From Aurelia coerulea (taxonomy: Eukaryota > Cnidaria > Scyphozoa > Semaeostomeae > Ulmaridae), in the NCBI GenBank assembly GCA_039566865.1, contig CM076948.1, forward strand, positions 14,643,001-14,707,000: a stretch of DNA of 64,000 nucleotides. The letters are read 5' to 3'. The notes below the pieces were generated by a model. The model had not been told where the DNA came from and ran no database searches. It worked only from the letters and a program-made list of their open reading frames with translations. A program made the position numbers and the translations under genes. Position 1 is the first letter of the stretch. Every line of letters starts with the position of its first letter. Shown here piece by piece: positions 46,702 to 55,316 of this stretch.

Positions 46702-49198
46702 AACCCATCACGCTCGTTAAAGCAATTGATTAACGTTTTATCTCTGCTAATTGGCACTGAAATAAAGAAAGCGCACATAAAGCGCATACAAGACAGAAGT
46801 TTCCCGCGATCCTATAGCAACATTTGACGTCGGCTTATTTCATGTTAGACAGATTTGACACCATAAGATGGATAAATCACCCAAATCACCATGATGTTTA
46901 CCCTGGCACAACAACAAACTTACCCAGAATTGGCACGTTCTTGACTTCATTAGCAGCTTAATTATGTCAAAACAATCGTTTTCTAGAACGAACGAATCAT
47001 TAGCCATTATTGATAGTACTCATTATGCAAATAAGTCAACTTTAGAGGATGATGTAACCGGCGGCCTGCACAGAGGCTAGCATTCGCAGCATCACCGAAG
47101 GTAGAAGGATCCCCCTCCTACACAGCTACAGAAAGGTGCAGAATCCCAGCAAACAATGGCGCCATTGACTGGGGGAAGGCACGAGATCACACTGAACCAA
47201 AACATCTTCATGCATACGATTCTGCACAGAGGTTATCTTCGTGACTGCTTGTCTCAAATTAGATGCCCGCGAATAGCAACAATTGAAACGTTCTGTAAGG
47301 GCTCTGCATAAGTAATTTTGCGTTAATCTTAATTTTTATCGTAAATCTCATATGACATCTCATTTGACACAGATGCGCCAATAGTTTCGTGCACGAACTA
47401 AGCAAACTAGGGGTAATGACTTTTGATTTTTGCGTATCGTTGTCGTTTGACATAAAGACCAAGATATTGCTTTTGAGGCTATTCTTGTCCTTATACAAGG
47501 CGCTTGATTCTCCATTGAAGGCCACTTTAGCAGCAACACTCATCTCTCTAACAGCATCTACGATCATTTGGGGTTATGAAGAAATCAATATTCAGATATT
47601 CTTATGCTTGTTTAGCTCAGGACAGACTTTGTAATCATCCAAAAGGATCTTATGTTTGATTACAAAGTCCACTTTGTAATCTAAGAAGGGGCTTCGGTGT
47701 CAGTCAGTCAGAAAGGAAGAAAGAAAGAAAGAAAATAAGTAACCCAACTTCCGTCACGCTCGTTAAAGCAATTGATTAACATTTTATCTCAGCTAATTGG
47801 CACTGAAATAAAGAAACCACACATAAAGCGCATACAAGACAGAAGTTTCCCCGCGATCCTATAGGAAAATTTGACGTCGGCTTATTTCATGTTAGACAGG
47901 TTTGACACCTTAAGATGGATAAATCACCAAGATGTTTACCCTGACGCAACAACAAATTTACCCAGAATTGGCACGTTCTTGACTTCATTAGCAGCTCAAT
48001 TATGTCAAAACAATCGTTTTCTAGAACGAACGAATCATTAGCCTTATTGATAGTACTCATTACGCAAATAAGTCAACTTTAGAGGATGATGTAACCGGCG
48101 GCCTGCAGAGAGGCTAGCATTCGCAGCATGGATCCCCCTCCTACACAGCTGCAGAAAGTTGCAGAATCCCAGCAATTATACAAAGAGATTGATCGCACAC
48201 ACAAACGTGCTCTTCGGATCCTCTATAAAGAATACGAATGTCCCTTTGAAACATTGCTCACTCGAAGTGGCAGTTTTTGCATACATGTTAGAAACTTGCA
48301 GAAATTAATGACAGAAATCTACAAGTCCATGAATCATCTTAACCCATCGCTTATATGGGAATTTCATGAAAAGAAACATGTAAGTTATAATCTAAGGATA
48401 CAAAATCTTTGCAAACTGCCACAAATAAAGACACAGGGCTATGGGCAAGAATCACTGTCATTTAGAGGGAGTCTACTCTGGAATACCCTAGATGATAGTG
48501 TCAAAAATGAGCCAACACTTTCGGCTTTCAAAAAGAGGATCAAAGACTGGGCTGGTGATAAATGCACCTGCAAAATATGCCGCTAGTTTTTTGTATAATG
48601 TATATTTCTTTGTAAATAGTTGGTTTGAATTAGTACTTTTATGATTACTATTGTAAATACCAACTTTAAATATGGATTAAATCAAAAAAAAAAAAAAAAA
48701 AAAAAAAAAAAAGCAAACAATGGCGCCATTGACAGGGGGAAGGCACGAGATCACACTGAACCAAACCATCTTCATGCATATCATTTTGCACAGAGGTTAT
48801 CTTCGTGACTGCTTGTCTCAAATTAGATGCCCGCGAATAGCAACAATTGATACGTTCTGTTGGGTTCTGCATAAGTAATTTTGCATTATCGTAAATCTCA
48901 CATGACATCTCATTTGACACAAATGCACCAATAGTTTTGTGCACGAACTAAGCAAACTAGGGGTAATGACTTTTGATTTTTGCGTATCATTCTCGTTTGA
49001 CATAAAGACCAAAATATTGCCTTTGATTCTTTTCAGGTTAAGAAATCTTTGTACCGATTCATACCATCATCTCATACCTGCTCTAATGTGCTGCGACTCC
49101 CACGAGGCTTACTAACAGATGAAGTTCCTGATGAGTCAGATTTGTTCGGTATATATGACACAGCGTTTCTTAATGACACAATTTTTGGAGTTGTTTAG
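34553..49198 (+). CDS. HECT-type E3 ubiquitin ligase-like gene (G2E3-like), split by a 12.8-kb intron
   Basis: Exon-like block 1 (34553-35629) encodes a Ser/Thr-rich, probably disordered region starting MAGLSRAAEMLRD, and ends with VDRDNILLSTFAEL, the usual start of a HECT N-lobe. The next block (about 35615-36215) is in another frame: FMAEMAQDLGGPRKEWIRL, MIGIALLQNGQLPSF and LGRILAFCTGATDEP, as in G2E3-like HECT proteins. A phase-0 donor (CAG|GTTTGT at 36216) joins an acceptor (TTTTCAG| at 49036) to a 54-codon last exon containing FIPSSHTCSNVLRLPRG, with the HECT catalytic-type Cys, and ending TIFGVV. The two first blocks overlap by 17 bases in different frames, so there is either a frameshift or an unseen splice. 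Function would be ubiquitin transfer. It may be carried by a mobile element (see findings). Confidence 0.75.
36216..37980. other. First part of the HECT gene intron
   Basis: AT-rich intronic DNA with no supported exon. A triplicated CCTGTCAGTT (37725-37752) and a (CCGC)n stretch (37883-37898) are the only local repeats noted. Confidence 0.5.
38412..38602 (-). mobile_element. tRNA-derived SINE in intron
   Basis: Same family as 11193-11381. On the minus strand it shows box A (TGGCGCAGTGG, 38586-38596) and box B (GGGTTCGATACC, about 38532-38543), and a GAAGGT/CTTCAC tail on the left. The short duplication CAACT flanks it (38407-38411, 38603-38607), and unit 2 at 47037 shows the unfilled site. 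Confidence 0.85.
38892..38973. mobile_element. 82-bp hairpin MITE
   Basis: CAACCTCGTCCCCAGG at the left and its complement at the right form an almost perfect hairpin around GGGACGGAGACCTCCGTCCC. It is absent from units 2 and 3 at the same place, so it inserted after the unit duplicated. Confidence 0.75.
39087..39601 (-). repeat. BEL/Pao 3' LTR
   Basis: 515 bp, inverted TG...CA ends, identical by eye to 45845-46359. Preceded on the plus strand by the target duplication GGTAA. Confidence 0.95.
39645..45809 (-). CDS. BEL/Pao gag-pol polyprotein (2054 aa)
   Basis: One open frame. Approximate domains: charged coiled coil (200-255), DUF1759-type gag region (395-500, with DVFSGDPMEYQYF), Cys/His zinc knuckles (620-690; CPSCEGLHDLDRC, CNICAGSH), DUF1758-type aspartic protease (743-756; AMLDNCSQGTFI, where LDSGSQ is more usual), reverse transcriptase (1060-1190; RVVFDCST, FYVDDML), RNase H/A17 region (1360-1490; NFSDASQEGYG, FWTDSQIVLGY, NPADDASHG), integrase zinc-binding (1696-1743; H..H..C..C) and catalytic core (1772-1896; GVDLFGP, YSDNGTNF, GGVWERQ: D, D and E all present) and a DUF5641-type C-terminus. 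No frameshift or stop is seen, so the protein could be functional. The start at 45809 lies 36 bp inside the 5' LTR edge. Confidence 0.95.
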   Translation of the reverse strand: MIMEENSSDKFVEPFEGLVRNSTELSTNRDLDKDTVTDIRDEFQSNMEAPNLFGIGGDRPKRVVSLTEKGKSYARDLQFGNRKFLYRNLQKQMKLITSSLNSSVRIEVIRCELSKLDEIFCNLMAVQENYIGLVDNCDQHDIETRWFEKVDKEVVDFKTDIHNYLSQAKNLEDNNSVMSSSSKSSRGSSRKSGSSVRERATEEKARLAELLAESEFLEERRAAEIASEKVRMKQEIAKAEARVKVFEEFEDSVSCKKSVTEDLPDQNIIFQQKEKVPHSYVKDWITQKRDGTNYPRLLQRERIEPPRVHLGNLSQQQQPQHAVSFDIGRPDQRSEPCIPKMRKEEISQQARARLPQQPNVRVKSINGPREDTVSTDESTLHAALYALFNQQNAPNVDIDVFSGDPMEYQYFMATFREVVEKKIVDPMGRLTRLIKYTSGEAKELIRHCIQLPPSICYKEAKALLTKEYGDSYRVSAAYMQELRRWPQIKYADALAFRTFYRFLVKCQSSMKSGPNLQVLNTPEILQVLQSKLPGNLQERWNRKAFGIKRDELRAAVFSDFVSLIEEEMRLVNDPLYSREALSEVQSPFKDRFRREMPKDTKMSVYSTEMSSAETNRVYESKSSCPSCEGLHDLDRCSDYLKLDVKERSKFLYVKRLCYACYKPTSPTHVSKSCNQRRTCNICAGSHPTGLHGFKFAKRSESNETKRDDVVCNLTFLDAQVISLSVIPVKLGVKGGNQELVVYAMLDNCSQGTFIHEDILDALKVKGVKTTVTVKTMTGEDTEGSVCLDNLTVSGLGPADRETISLPKTYSRRGLPIQRDDIPTPDKLRHWPHLREITKDVHKEDSEIPIGLLIGANCPLALEPHEIIPSQDGGPYAFRSCLGWCISGPIIKCAENGKAVRCNRITVTDAGSAKIADHHFVVEDTVKDVTTNELLKKMYHTDFSETKLDDGKLDLSQEDKKFLKMMKEQSIKAHGHYVLPLPFRNPNVFMPNNKEQAMKRAVWTKRRLQKDPKFYSDYVKFMNDIISKGYAKKVEENCDIPGKQWYIPHHGVYHPKKPEKIRVVFDCSTQYKGTCLNKELLQGPDLTNQLVGVLLRFRKELIAFTGDIEAMFYQVRVPEDQRSYLRFLWWPEGNLEAEPIDYEMCVHLFGGISSPSCSNFALRRTADDSEEEFGSEAAMTLKRNFYVDDMLKSKECSSSSIVLISNIRKMCASGGFNLTKFASNDKEVLESIPQEERSKEVKKCDLAVDNLPAERALGVYWCVENDTLGFRIELRDKPLTRRGVLSSISSIYDPLGLAAPFLLQGRKILQELCSDKKEWDDDLSEEQKNMWLKWRQELPLLEEIEVERCYKPKHFGEVVSATLHNFSDASQEGYGQASYLRLIDVKGNINCSLVMGKSRVPPLKQTTIPRLELTAASVSVKVGAMLRRELDMEDLKQTFWTDSQIVLGYIANETRRFRTFVANRVQIIRDHSEIEEWRYVDTKQNPADDASHGIRASNNAKNSRWFRGPEFLWKSENEWPREKAIPLPKGDDPELRKIVKVNSTAVAKNDSLLIDLENRYSDWVRMKRVVALLLRFISNCKRKIKNREEKVVLTKFNNEDALLTVEDVQTAENKIIRLAQEAAFKVELKELKKLPMNGEISRVKRRNLKKSSSLFKLDPFLDENGIVRVGGRMKKSPFDEECKHPILLPKKGRVTELVIDWCHRTTQHAGRGMTLNEIRSIGYWIINVNSRVRQFISRCVRCRFLRGKSGEQKMADLPEERVKEAPPFTYCGVDLFGPFVIKERRKELKRYGVLFTCFGSRAIHIETTNSLDTDSFIQALRRFMARRGSVRQIYSDNGTNFVGTVNELQKEFEKMDHSKIGRFAHSQNTDWILWKRNVPAASHMGGVWERQIRSVRAILSSLLKNHGHALDDESLRTLLTESEAIVNSRPLTVETLSDPHSVRPLTPNHLLTMKSKVIMPPPGVFQKADLYCRRRWRRVQHLLNEFWSRWKKEYLMLLQPRQKWTEPRRNFQVGDVVLLKESSDRNDWPMGKVIAANVDRNGFVRSVTLLLIRRD
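45845..46359 (-). repeat. BEL/Pao 5' LTR
   Basis: 515 bp, same sequence as the 3' LTR. It would hold the element's promoter; I did not assign a TATA box. Followed on the plus strand by GGTAA. Confidence 0.95.
48176..48711 (+). mobile_element. 5'-truncated CR1/L2-like LINE with poly-A tail
   Basis: The coding part (to the stop at 48586) reads RTHKRALRILYKEYECPFE, then RNLQKLMTEIYKSMNHLNP, then SFRGSLLWNTLDDSVKNEP and FKKRIKDWAGDKCTCKICR, a non-LTR C-terminus. A ~28-base poly-A (48684-48711) ends it. AGCAA flanks both sides (48171-48175, 48712-48716), and unit 2 near 47145 shows the empty site. The ATG at 48128 lies in the flanking repeat, so the apparent N-terminus is not part of the LINE. 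Confidence 0.85.
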
Positions 49199-49218
49199 AT
49201 CATAAGCAGGTGGACTTA

Positions 49219-49618
49219 CAGGGTGTCTGATAAAAAGCTTCCCAGGTTTAAATTGAAATATCTGATACGATACTGAAATGATATGGTACAGATTTCAACG
49301 AGCAAAACTGTTCTTGGAGATCAATTCATGTATATCAATGATTTCTTGACAATGTAAAGTCCAACATAAGACTGAAACACTTCCTACTTTTGCTGCACTT
49401 ACCTTGGTCCTGCTCACAGAAATGGAGTCTGGTGCACTTAAGATATATTTCATTTGCAAGGGAGTCATTAATGTTTAGATGAGTTAGAAAATATAGGCAG
49501 ATTATTACCATCTATCCATTATGACTATCCCATGGGACACCCCCGGGCATTTGCACAAAACATATTCCCGGCCCCCAGGGATTTGACCGTAAATTTTTCC
49601 TTTTTATGAGACACCCTG
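49219..49618. mobile_element. Tc1/mariner-like MITE, TA duplication
   Basis: A 400-bp element with inverted termini CAGGGTGTCTnATAAAAAG and TA on both sides (49217-49218, 49619-49620). It lies just downstream of the HECT stop codon. No coding capacity. Confidence 0.75.
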
Positions 49619-49620
49619 TA

Positions 49621-51944
49621 TGTTAAAGCATACTGTGAATGGTATAAAGCAACTTTGCCGGGACATGCTATTTTGCCTGGAAGATTGGTGCCCATAATAA
49701 TTCCATATACATTTCAAAAGTTGTTAAGGCTATGAGTCTGCAAATTCAATGAAAATCTTGGGCCACATGTGTACCTTTCTGATAAGAAACTCCTTGGGAG
49801 ACACTCAACTGTAAGATCACCAAAAATATGAGACTCGCGTACTGGGAAAATATAATTCAAGAAACTATTTATTTGATAAAAGGGAATCCTTGGAATGTTT
49901 TTACTTCATTTTCACTTGTTTCTTGTCTCCTGTTCCTCAGAAGGTACTTGAATGATATCTAAACATTGAAAGGCATCAAATTACTTTACTTTGAAATGTC
50001 AAAGAGGGCAAGGTAGTAAACAGGGAAATTGTTAAGAAACTTGCAAGAAACTCTTGAGAGATAATTGTAAGAAGCTTTCAGTACCGTCCAAATTCTTTGT
50101 TGCTTTTTGAAAAATATGTGTAACTCTGGAAATTATCTACATCTATCAATATACTGAGCAGGACCGCATGGCGGTACATATATATTGTGAAGAATTCCCT
50201 GTAATTCCTATACATTTGAAAACTTTTCTCCTCAACAGGACCCATAATTGAGCAAAATTTCTGGAAAGGATACCCATAATTCTGTAAAGTGGTGGAAATT
50301 GATACCCATAGTTCCATAATGCTGTGAAAAAACTACCCCTAAAAATACATGTTTCCTTGCCACAGAAGTACTAAGATACCCCTGAGGTTTGTGCTGAATT
50401 TATTCTGTTGCTGTTGCAGTTGAACTTATACTTGAACAAAGTACTCCATTATGAATACCAAAATGTTTTTGAAAATCAAACTGTCATTTCATTGCAAAAT
50501 ACTACAAAATTAGGTACCATTTAAGAGATGTGGAACTTTGACCATGTCAGGGCGGTAAATTTTAGTGACTAAAAGTTGGTTTAGACCCCCAGCGAAATTG
50601 CAAGTCTTCCAAACAGTAATATGAAGTTGAGTCTTTCCACAATAACTGGTTTAGCCATTATGTATCAAAGATTGCACGAGTGTCAGTTTGATATTTTTTC
50701 ATTCTAAATAATGCTAGATTTGTTTAGAAAATTTGAAAACCAAAAAAACTAAACGGATTTCCAAGAGAGTGGGAAAAAATTAAAAGCTTCTTGGCCAAAA
50801 GCATTTTTGGTTATCAAAAATTTTTTAAAGAGGCTTTGATATCAGCTTGGTTACTTAATTGAAGTAACTTTCATAGGAGGAAACTTTCTCATTTTTTGCG
50901 TTTTGGCCAAATTTTGCAAAACCTTATTCAGCGAAACTTCCTAAAATGTGAAATTCACGTTAGTTTATTTTCGCGAAATTTCCTAACATATAGAATCAAA
51001 TATTCATCTAATCAGATATTGATATTCCTCTTCTTTACAAGCTTATTTATTGATGATTGAGAAGAGTCATTGAAGAGTTTAAGAACATTTGTGACACTAC
51101 AAAATGTGATAAGAAACCTAATTCTCGACAGTTTAGTCCCGCAAAATATTCCATTTTGTTGCATTCGCGAAAATTACTGCAAAAATTTCACATTGTTTTC
51201 AAACTTGAGAAAGTTCTTCCTGCGAAAGCTTCTTCCCTAACAGTAATAAGTATGCATGATTACAGTCAAAGCAGAAGCAGGGTACCATGTACCTTGTTTT
51301 ATTTGTTTGGAAATAGATTTTCATGATCGGATGACTTTTTGAATATTGCATTTTGTTATTTGCTCAGGAACGTCAGAGAGGGGGGCGCAGGTGGGCATTC
51401 GCCCTCCTGCCCTCTTCTCGAATGCCTAAATATTCTATTGGTCTATTTTTTGCCCTCAATTCGCAGTCTTGCCCCCCCCCCAAAATTGTGCCCCTTCTGG
51501 TATCCCTATATTTGCTTCTGTTTTATTTGAATAATTATTGAATTATTGCATACTGAGCAAAGTGGCGGCTTACAAATAAGAGTTCTTTCCCCTAGAAAAC
51601 AACAAGAAATGAAGAATATTCAATCATCTTTTCATACAAAGAAAGAGTCAGATTAACTTTCGATTCTATATGGAATGTTGAAAACGAACAAGGTGGTGTG
51701 CTTCTTCCGCTGTGACTGTAAGTCACAAGGTGCTTATCACTATGAAAAATTATGTAATCATGGGAAAGAAGTGGTATGGAAGTTTGATTTTGTTGACTTT
51801 ATCTTTGAATCTAAGAGTTTGTTCAGATTATCATTCAGGTTTGTTAGTAAAGAGTATATAAATATAAACATGCTCTTAACATTGAAATCTTATTTTGTCT
51901 TTTTAAAATGATTAAGTTTTGTTGTCGTAATTTTGTTTTCTCTA
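49621..51944. other. Interval between convergent HECT and transposase genes
   Basis: AT-rich, no supported gene or RNA. It holds C-rich runs near 51472-51483. If the surrounding segment is one mobile element this is its middle. Confidence 0.5.
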
Positions 51945-53482
51945 TTATTGTGTGCTCTCCAATCTTTGTACAACTGCTTCTAAAACAGTTAAGTAAATGC
52001 TAATCCCATGGTCATTTGCAGGCGCATTCACATTTATAGTACGATCAACGTGCTCCGCGATCAAATCAGCATGTTGAATGTTCAGTTCAGGAATTACAAC
52101 ATTGTTACTTGATTGCTCTATCGAGGCAGCTCCCAACTCGTCAACTCCATAGTTTTCGGTGTCACTTATTGTGTCATCAACGCGGTTAGCACTCAAAGGG
52201 TTTGCATCGTCCATCACACCATTTAGCCATATCTGATTCGGTGTCCAACCATTCTCCGTTGACAGACGGTGGTTATTATACATTTCTTGAAACTCGGTAA
52301 GAGCAAAATTTATCCTTTTTAAGAACGTGAGATGCAAAGCAAATATATGAACATGGTTTTCAATATCCAGGATGTCGGACTGCTCCATTGCATAGAATGT
52401 ATAGTAGAACATTTGGCATACGCACCTGAAAACATCCCGCCACAGCCTCTCGATTCTTTGGTTTCGCGTGGGCGTGGAGGAACCGGCGATAAAACTTCCT
52501 CTTCCTTCTCCGCGATAAAATACCATGGCATCGCAGATGAGAACATTTTCCACTCCATATTCTACTCTAATTCTCGATGGCCAAAGTCCACCGTTCTCCT
52601 GGATGATTTTCTGAAATAGGTCCAGAACCGTTTGGGCTAAATTATTTGGATTACATTGAAGGAACATCACTTTTCTTGATTTCCCATCTATGCAACCATG
52701 AATGATTAAATTCCATCTGATTAATGAGTGGTTCCATCAATATGCCACAAAGAATTTGGCCAAGCAAAGTAGTAAGCTCTCCTTGAAACCAATGCACCCC
52801 AACGCAGTGCTGTATTTACAGGATCAACTCTGTTGATGCTTGACCTTATGCGACGCCTTTGAACATGCAGACCAAGAGAACGGAAATGATCAGAAAAGGA
52901 AAGGTTCCCCCGTAGATGCACCATGACGGTTATTGTAATCTTTAACAATGTTGTCTATTTCATCATCACTGATACCAGTGAAAATTTGTAGCCCATTCAG
53001 TTGGTATTCGTCTACGCGACGCATTATAGTCCAGCGAGAAACTCCAAACATTGTTGCAATTTTAGCCCATGCGAACTCCAAACCACGCAATTCTTCCAGC
53101 AGTTCTTTAGGTATGATGATGGATGGCCTTCCAGGATATCCTGTGTTCAAAAGATGAGTTGGTATCTGGCATAGGTTCCTTGCCTGGGCCGCTAGATAAG
53201 CCTGAATGAATGTTCTCTGTACATGACAAAATGATTCCTCTAGGTCGTTTAGTTTCTTTATGTCATCAGGCAAAACTACGTTATGGACACCCAGATTTCG
53301 ACTCTGCAACTGCCGTAGAAGTTTAATTGTATTTCTATAAGATCCAAGTGTACCTCAATATCTTCCTGGAAATGTGCGCAATTTACTGCATCCACGTTTC
53401 TCTCGGGGTTGAGTGACTCTGATTTCACTAAAACACTCGTCAGTAGCTTCTCTAGCACCGAACCGAGGTCGTCCATCTTCAA
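51945..53482 (-). pseudogene. DDE integrase-core transposase, broken
   Basis: The reading on the minus strand is: N-terminal part (53482-53350, MDDLGSVLEKLLTS), a helix-turn-helix-like region (53309-52890; GRPSIIIPKELLEELRGLEF, ATMFGVSRWTIMRRV), a linker with RSLGLHVQRRRIRSSINRVD, then the catalytic core: WHIDGT (52725), LIRWNLIIHGCIDGKSRKV (52700), RVEYGVENV (52550) and RNQRIERLWRDVF (52460). The last exon-like block is open to 51945. Frameshifts lie near 53350, 52895 and 52722. Residue expected to be the second catalytic Asp (an SDxGxEN-type block in relatives) is Glu here. Relatives are widespread in fish and cnidarians as uncharacterised integrase-core proteins; assignment to IS3EU or another superfamily is a guess. 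Confidence 0.7.
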
Positions 53483-53584
53483 GCGCCTAGTAACAGTGGG
53501 TGATATGTAACAAATACTATTATTAACAAGTTATGAAATATTGTTATCATTTCATCATATGAGTTGCCGTTGAGGGTGCAGTAC

Positions 53585-53865
53585 ATAGAAATGGTGCAGT
53601 AATTTGATGTTGCAGTGTATTTGTTTCCTCTTCTAGAAGCTTGGACACATCTATCTCTTAACATTTCTGCCGCTCGACTCAACCCGGCCATTTTGGCAAA
53701 GAGACTCGATGATGTGCACGAGGTCCTTTGTAGGGGGAATGGGTCGAGGGCTGAATGAAATGGTTCAAACGTTTGAATGAAATGGTTCAAACGTTTGAAT
53801 GAAATGCTTCAAACGTTTGAATGAAATGCTTCAAACGTTTGAATGAAATGGTTCAAACGTATATC
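53585..53865 (-). repeat. Inverted copy of the HECT gene 5' end and minisatellite
   Basis: The minus strand carries MAGLSRAAEMLRD with the same upstream sequence as 34490-34655 (CGACCCATTCCCCCTAC...) and then five units of the TTCAAACGTTTGAA minisatellite (53755-53865). Compared with the left copy there is a 4-base insertion after LRD, which shifts the frame, and an 18-base duplication further in. This makes it an inverted repeat to the left border, about 430 bp versus 280 bp. Confidence 0.9.
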
Positions 53866-53989
53866 ACCCGAAGAAATGTTTGCATTGAATGAACACTTTG
53901 CGTGAGATAACGTGAATATGTTTGCATTGAATGAATAAATGGTGCATAGAACTGAAAATGTTATGGTTTGAATTTTGCTACACATTGGC
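53866..53989. other. Right border of inverted-repeat segment
   Basis: ATGTTTGCATTGAATGAA occurs twice 46 bp apart (about 53875 and 53920). No clear terminal repeat or target duplication is found at this edge. Confidence 0.4.
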
Positions 53990-55190
53990 AGGCATACTTC
54001 ATCTAGTTTTTCTATTTTGTGAGAAGCCTTCTCTGGTTCGTCTTTGATGTTTCTATCAGAAAAAAATTCTCTTAATTTCAGCCTTCTGACAAATTGAAAC
54101 ACATCATTTGTAAGAGTTTCTCTGTTAAAATTTGCTTGACTTGGACAAAAAGAGAGTCCTAATTCAAGAACGCTCTTTTCATCAGTTGTCAATTCCCGGT
54201 TGGAAATATTGTAAATTGTTGATTTGTTGCTACTCTTCTCAAACGGATATCTACCGGGTGAGTCAGAAAAAAGAATCCCCGTTTGAAAGGTCACGGCTCC
54301 CTGGATATGAAGACAATGATATCGGAAAATATGTAGTTTTATGGTAGAAATGTTCAAATCTACTATAAAATTTACCTGACTGAAATCGGCTACTCCATTC
54401 TGAAATTATGAGGGATTTTCTCCAGAAAAGCCTCTTCAAAAACCTTCAAAACGTGCCCAAAATCATGAACAGATTTCCCTAACATTCCTGCCTTACAATG
54501 CCTTACAGCAATGACTTGTGAACGCTTCAGCACGTGCTATCCTCTTGGGAGGATGAACAAGTCCTCCCCCTGGTATCGATGACCTATTCAGGGGGATTCC
54601 ATTCTCCCAAGAGGACAAAATACATTAATTTATGAGTGTCATCAATTTTAGGAAGGAAAATGTGCTCATTGTTTTCATTCGTTTTTGCAGGTTTTTGAAG
54701 GGGCTTTCTGCAGAAAATCACCCATATCCACGGGAAGGAATGGCCGATTAAGGCCAGGTAAATTATACTGAACCTAATTGAACATATTGGCAATAAAACA
54801 AGACATTTTCCAATATTATTGCTTTGATATTCACGGAGCAGTGGCCTTCCAAGCGGGGATCCTTTTTTCTGACTCACCCGGTATCATAAAAGTTTTTTTT
54901 ATGAGTATCCGGTTCCAATTCAATTGCCTTTCTTCGTCCAAATGGTTCTTCAGAAAGAACAGCAAAACGATTTTTAAGGGGTATTTTCGGTTTGCCTGTA
55001 TCAAATTCAACTTTTTTGCTCAATTTCCTAGGAATGGACCATTTTTTTGCATCTTTCACTGATTTTGTTATGTCAATTTCTTTTCTTGGTTCTAAAATGC
55101 GTTGGACTTTAGGAAATTGCAAAATTTCTTCATTTTCTAAACATGATAGTAAATACTCTCTCATTTTGCTTTGGTCAAATGTCACTGTTG
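53990..55190 (-). pseudogene. PLE N-terminal fragment (third subfamily), split by a MITE
   Basis: From 55185 the minus strand reads an upstream part (MREYLLSCLENEEILQFP, then PLKNRFAVLSEEPFGRR) to FYD at 54884. After the MITE it continues PFEKSSNKSTIYNISN, then ELGLSFCPSQANFNRE and FVRRLKLREFFSDRN, matching the N-terminal segment of family-2 copy B. Similarity ends near 53990 at the border of the HECT/transposase segment. RT and endonuclease are missing. Confidence 0.75.
54254..54881. mobile_element. TA-flanked MITE with ~90-bp TIRs
   Basis: The ends CCGGGTGAGTCAGAAAAAAG and inverse continue to pair imperfectly for about 90 bp. TA is at 54252-54253 and 54882-54883, and removing the element plus one TA leaves the PLE frame in phase. 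Size 628 bp, no coding part. Tc1/mariner-like by duplication type. Confidence 0.8.
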
Positions 55191-55199
55191 ATGGGTCTT

Positions 55200-55310
55200 C
55201 ATTGGATCATTTTGCTTTGGATCATTTTGATTTTGATCATTTTCTATATATATTATAATATATATATTATAATTATTATATTATTATTATTAATATAATA
55301 TATAATAAGA
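55200..55310. repeat. GATCATTTTG repeats and AT-rich (TATA)n run
   Basis: GGATCATTTTG-like units (55204-55245) pass into TATATTATAATATATA and ATTATT repeats (to 55310), the meeting point of a minus-strand and a plus-strand PLE fragment. Confidence 0.85.
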
Positions 55311-55316
55311 AGGGGA

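Larger units (their letters stand above)
37981..49036. repeat. Three ~1-kb tandem intronic repeat units, variously interrupted
   Basis: Unit 1 is 37981-39086 plus 46365-46614, unit 2 is 46615-47654, unit 3 is 47655-49020. Each starts with an inverted repeat (GATTACAAAGTCC(A)CTTTGTAATC type), then (GAAA)n, then GTTAAAGCAATTGATTAACG and other shared blocks. Unit 1 carries a SINE, a hairpin MITE and the BEL/Pao element; unit 3 carries a LINE tail and is truncated at the last HECT exon. Unit 2 is the cleanest and serves as an empty-site reference for the other insertions. Confidence 0.85.

Noticed and set aside
47259..47634. Frames in the tandem intronic units
   Set aside because: They recur only because the units repeat, with indels between units that break them.
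50078..51911. Several 60-90 residue frames between the convergent genes
   Set aside because: No family motif, AT-rich composition.
53479..53790. 103-residue frame starting in the minisatellite
   Set aside because: Only MAGLSRAAEMLRD is shared with the HECT gene; the remainder is frameshifted.
34204..53912. TTGCGTGA on both sides as target duplication of the large segment
   Set aside because: The adjoining ends (AAATTTACAAAC and TTGAATGAACACT) do not form inverted repeats, so it may be chance.
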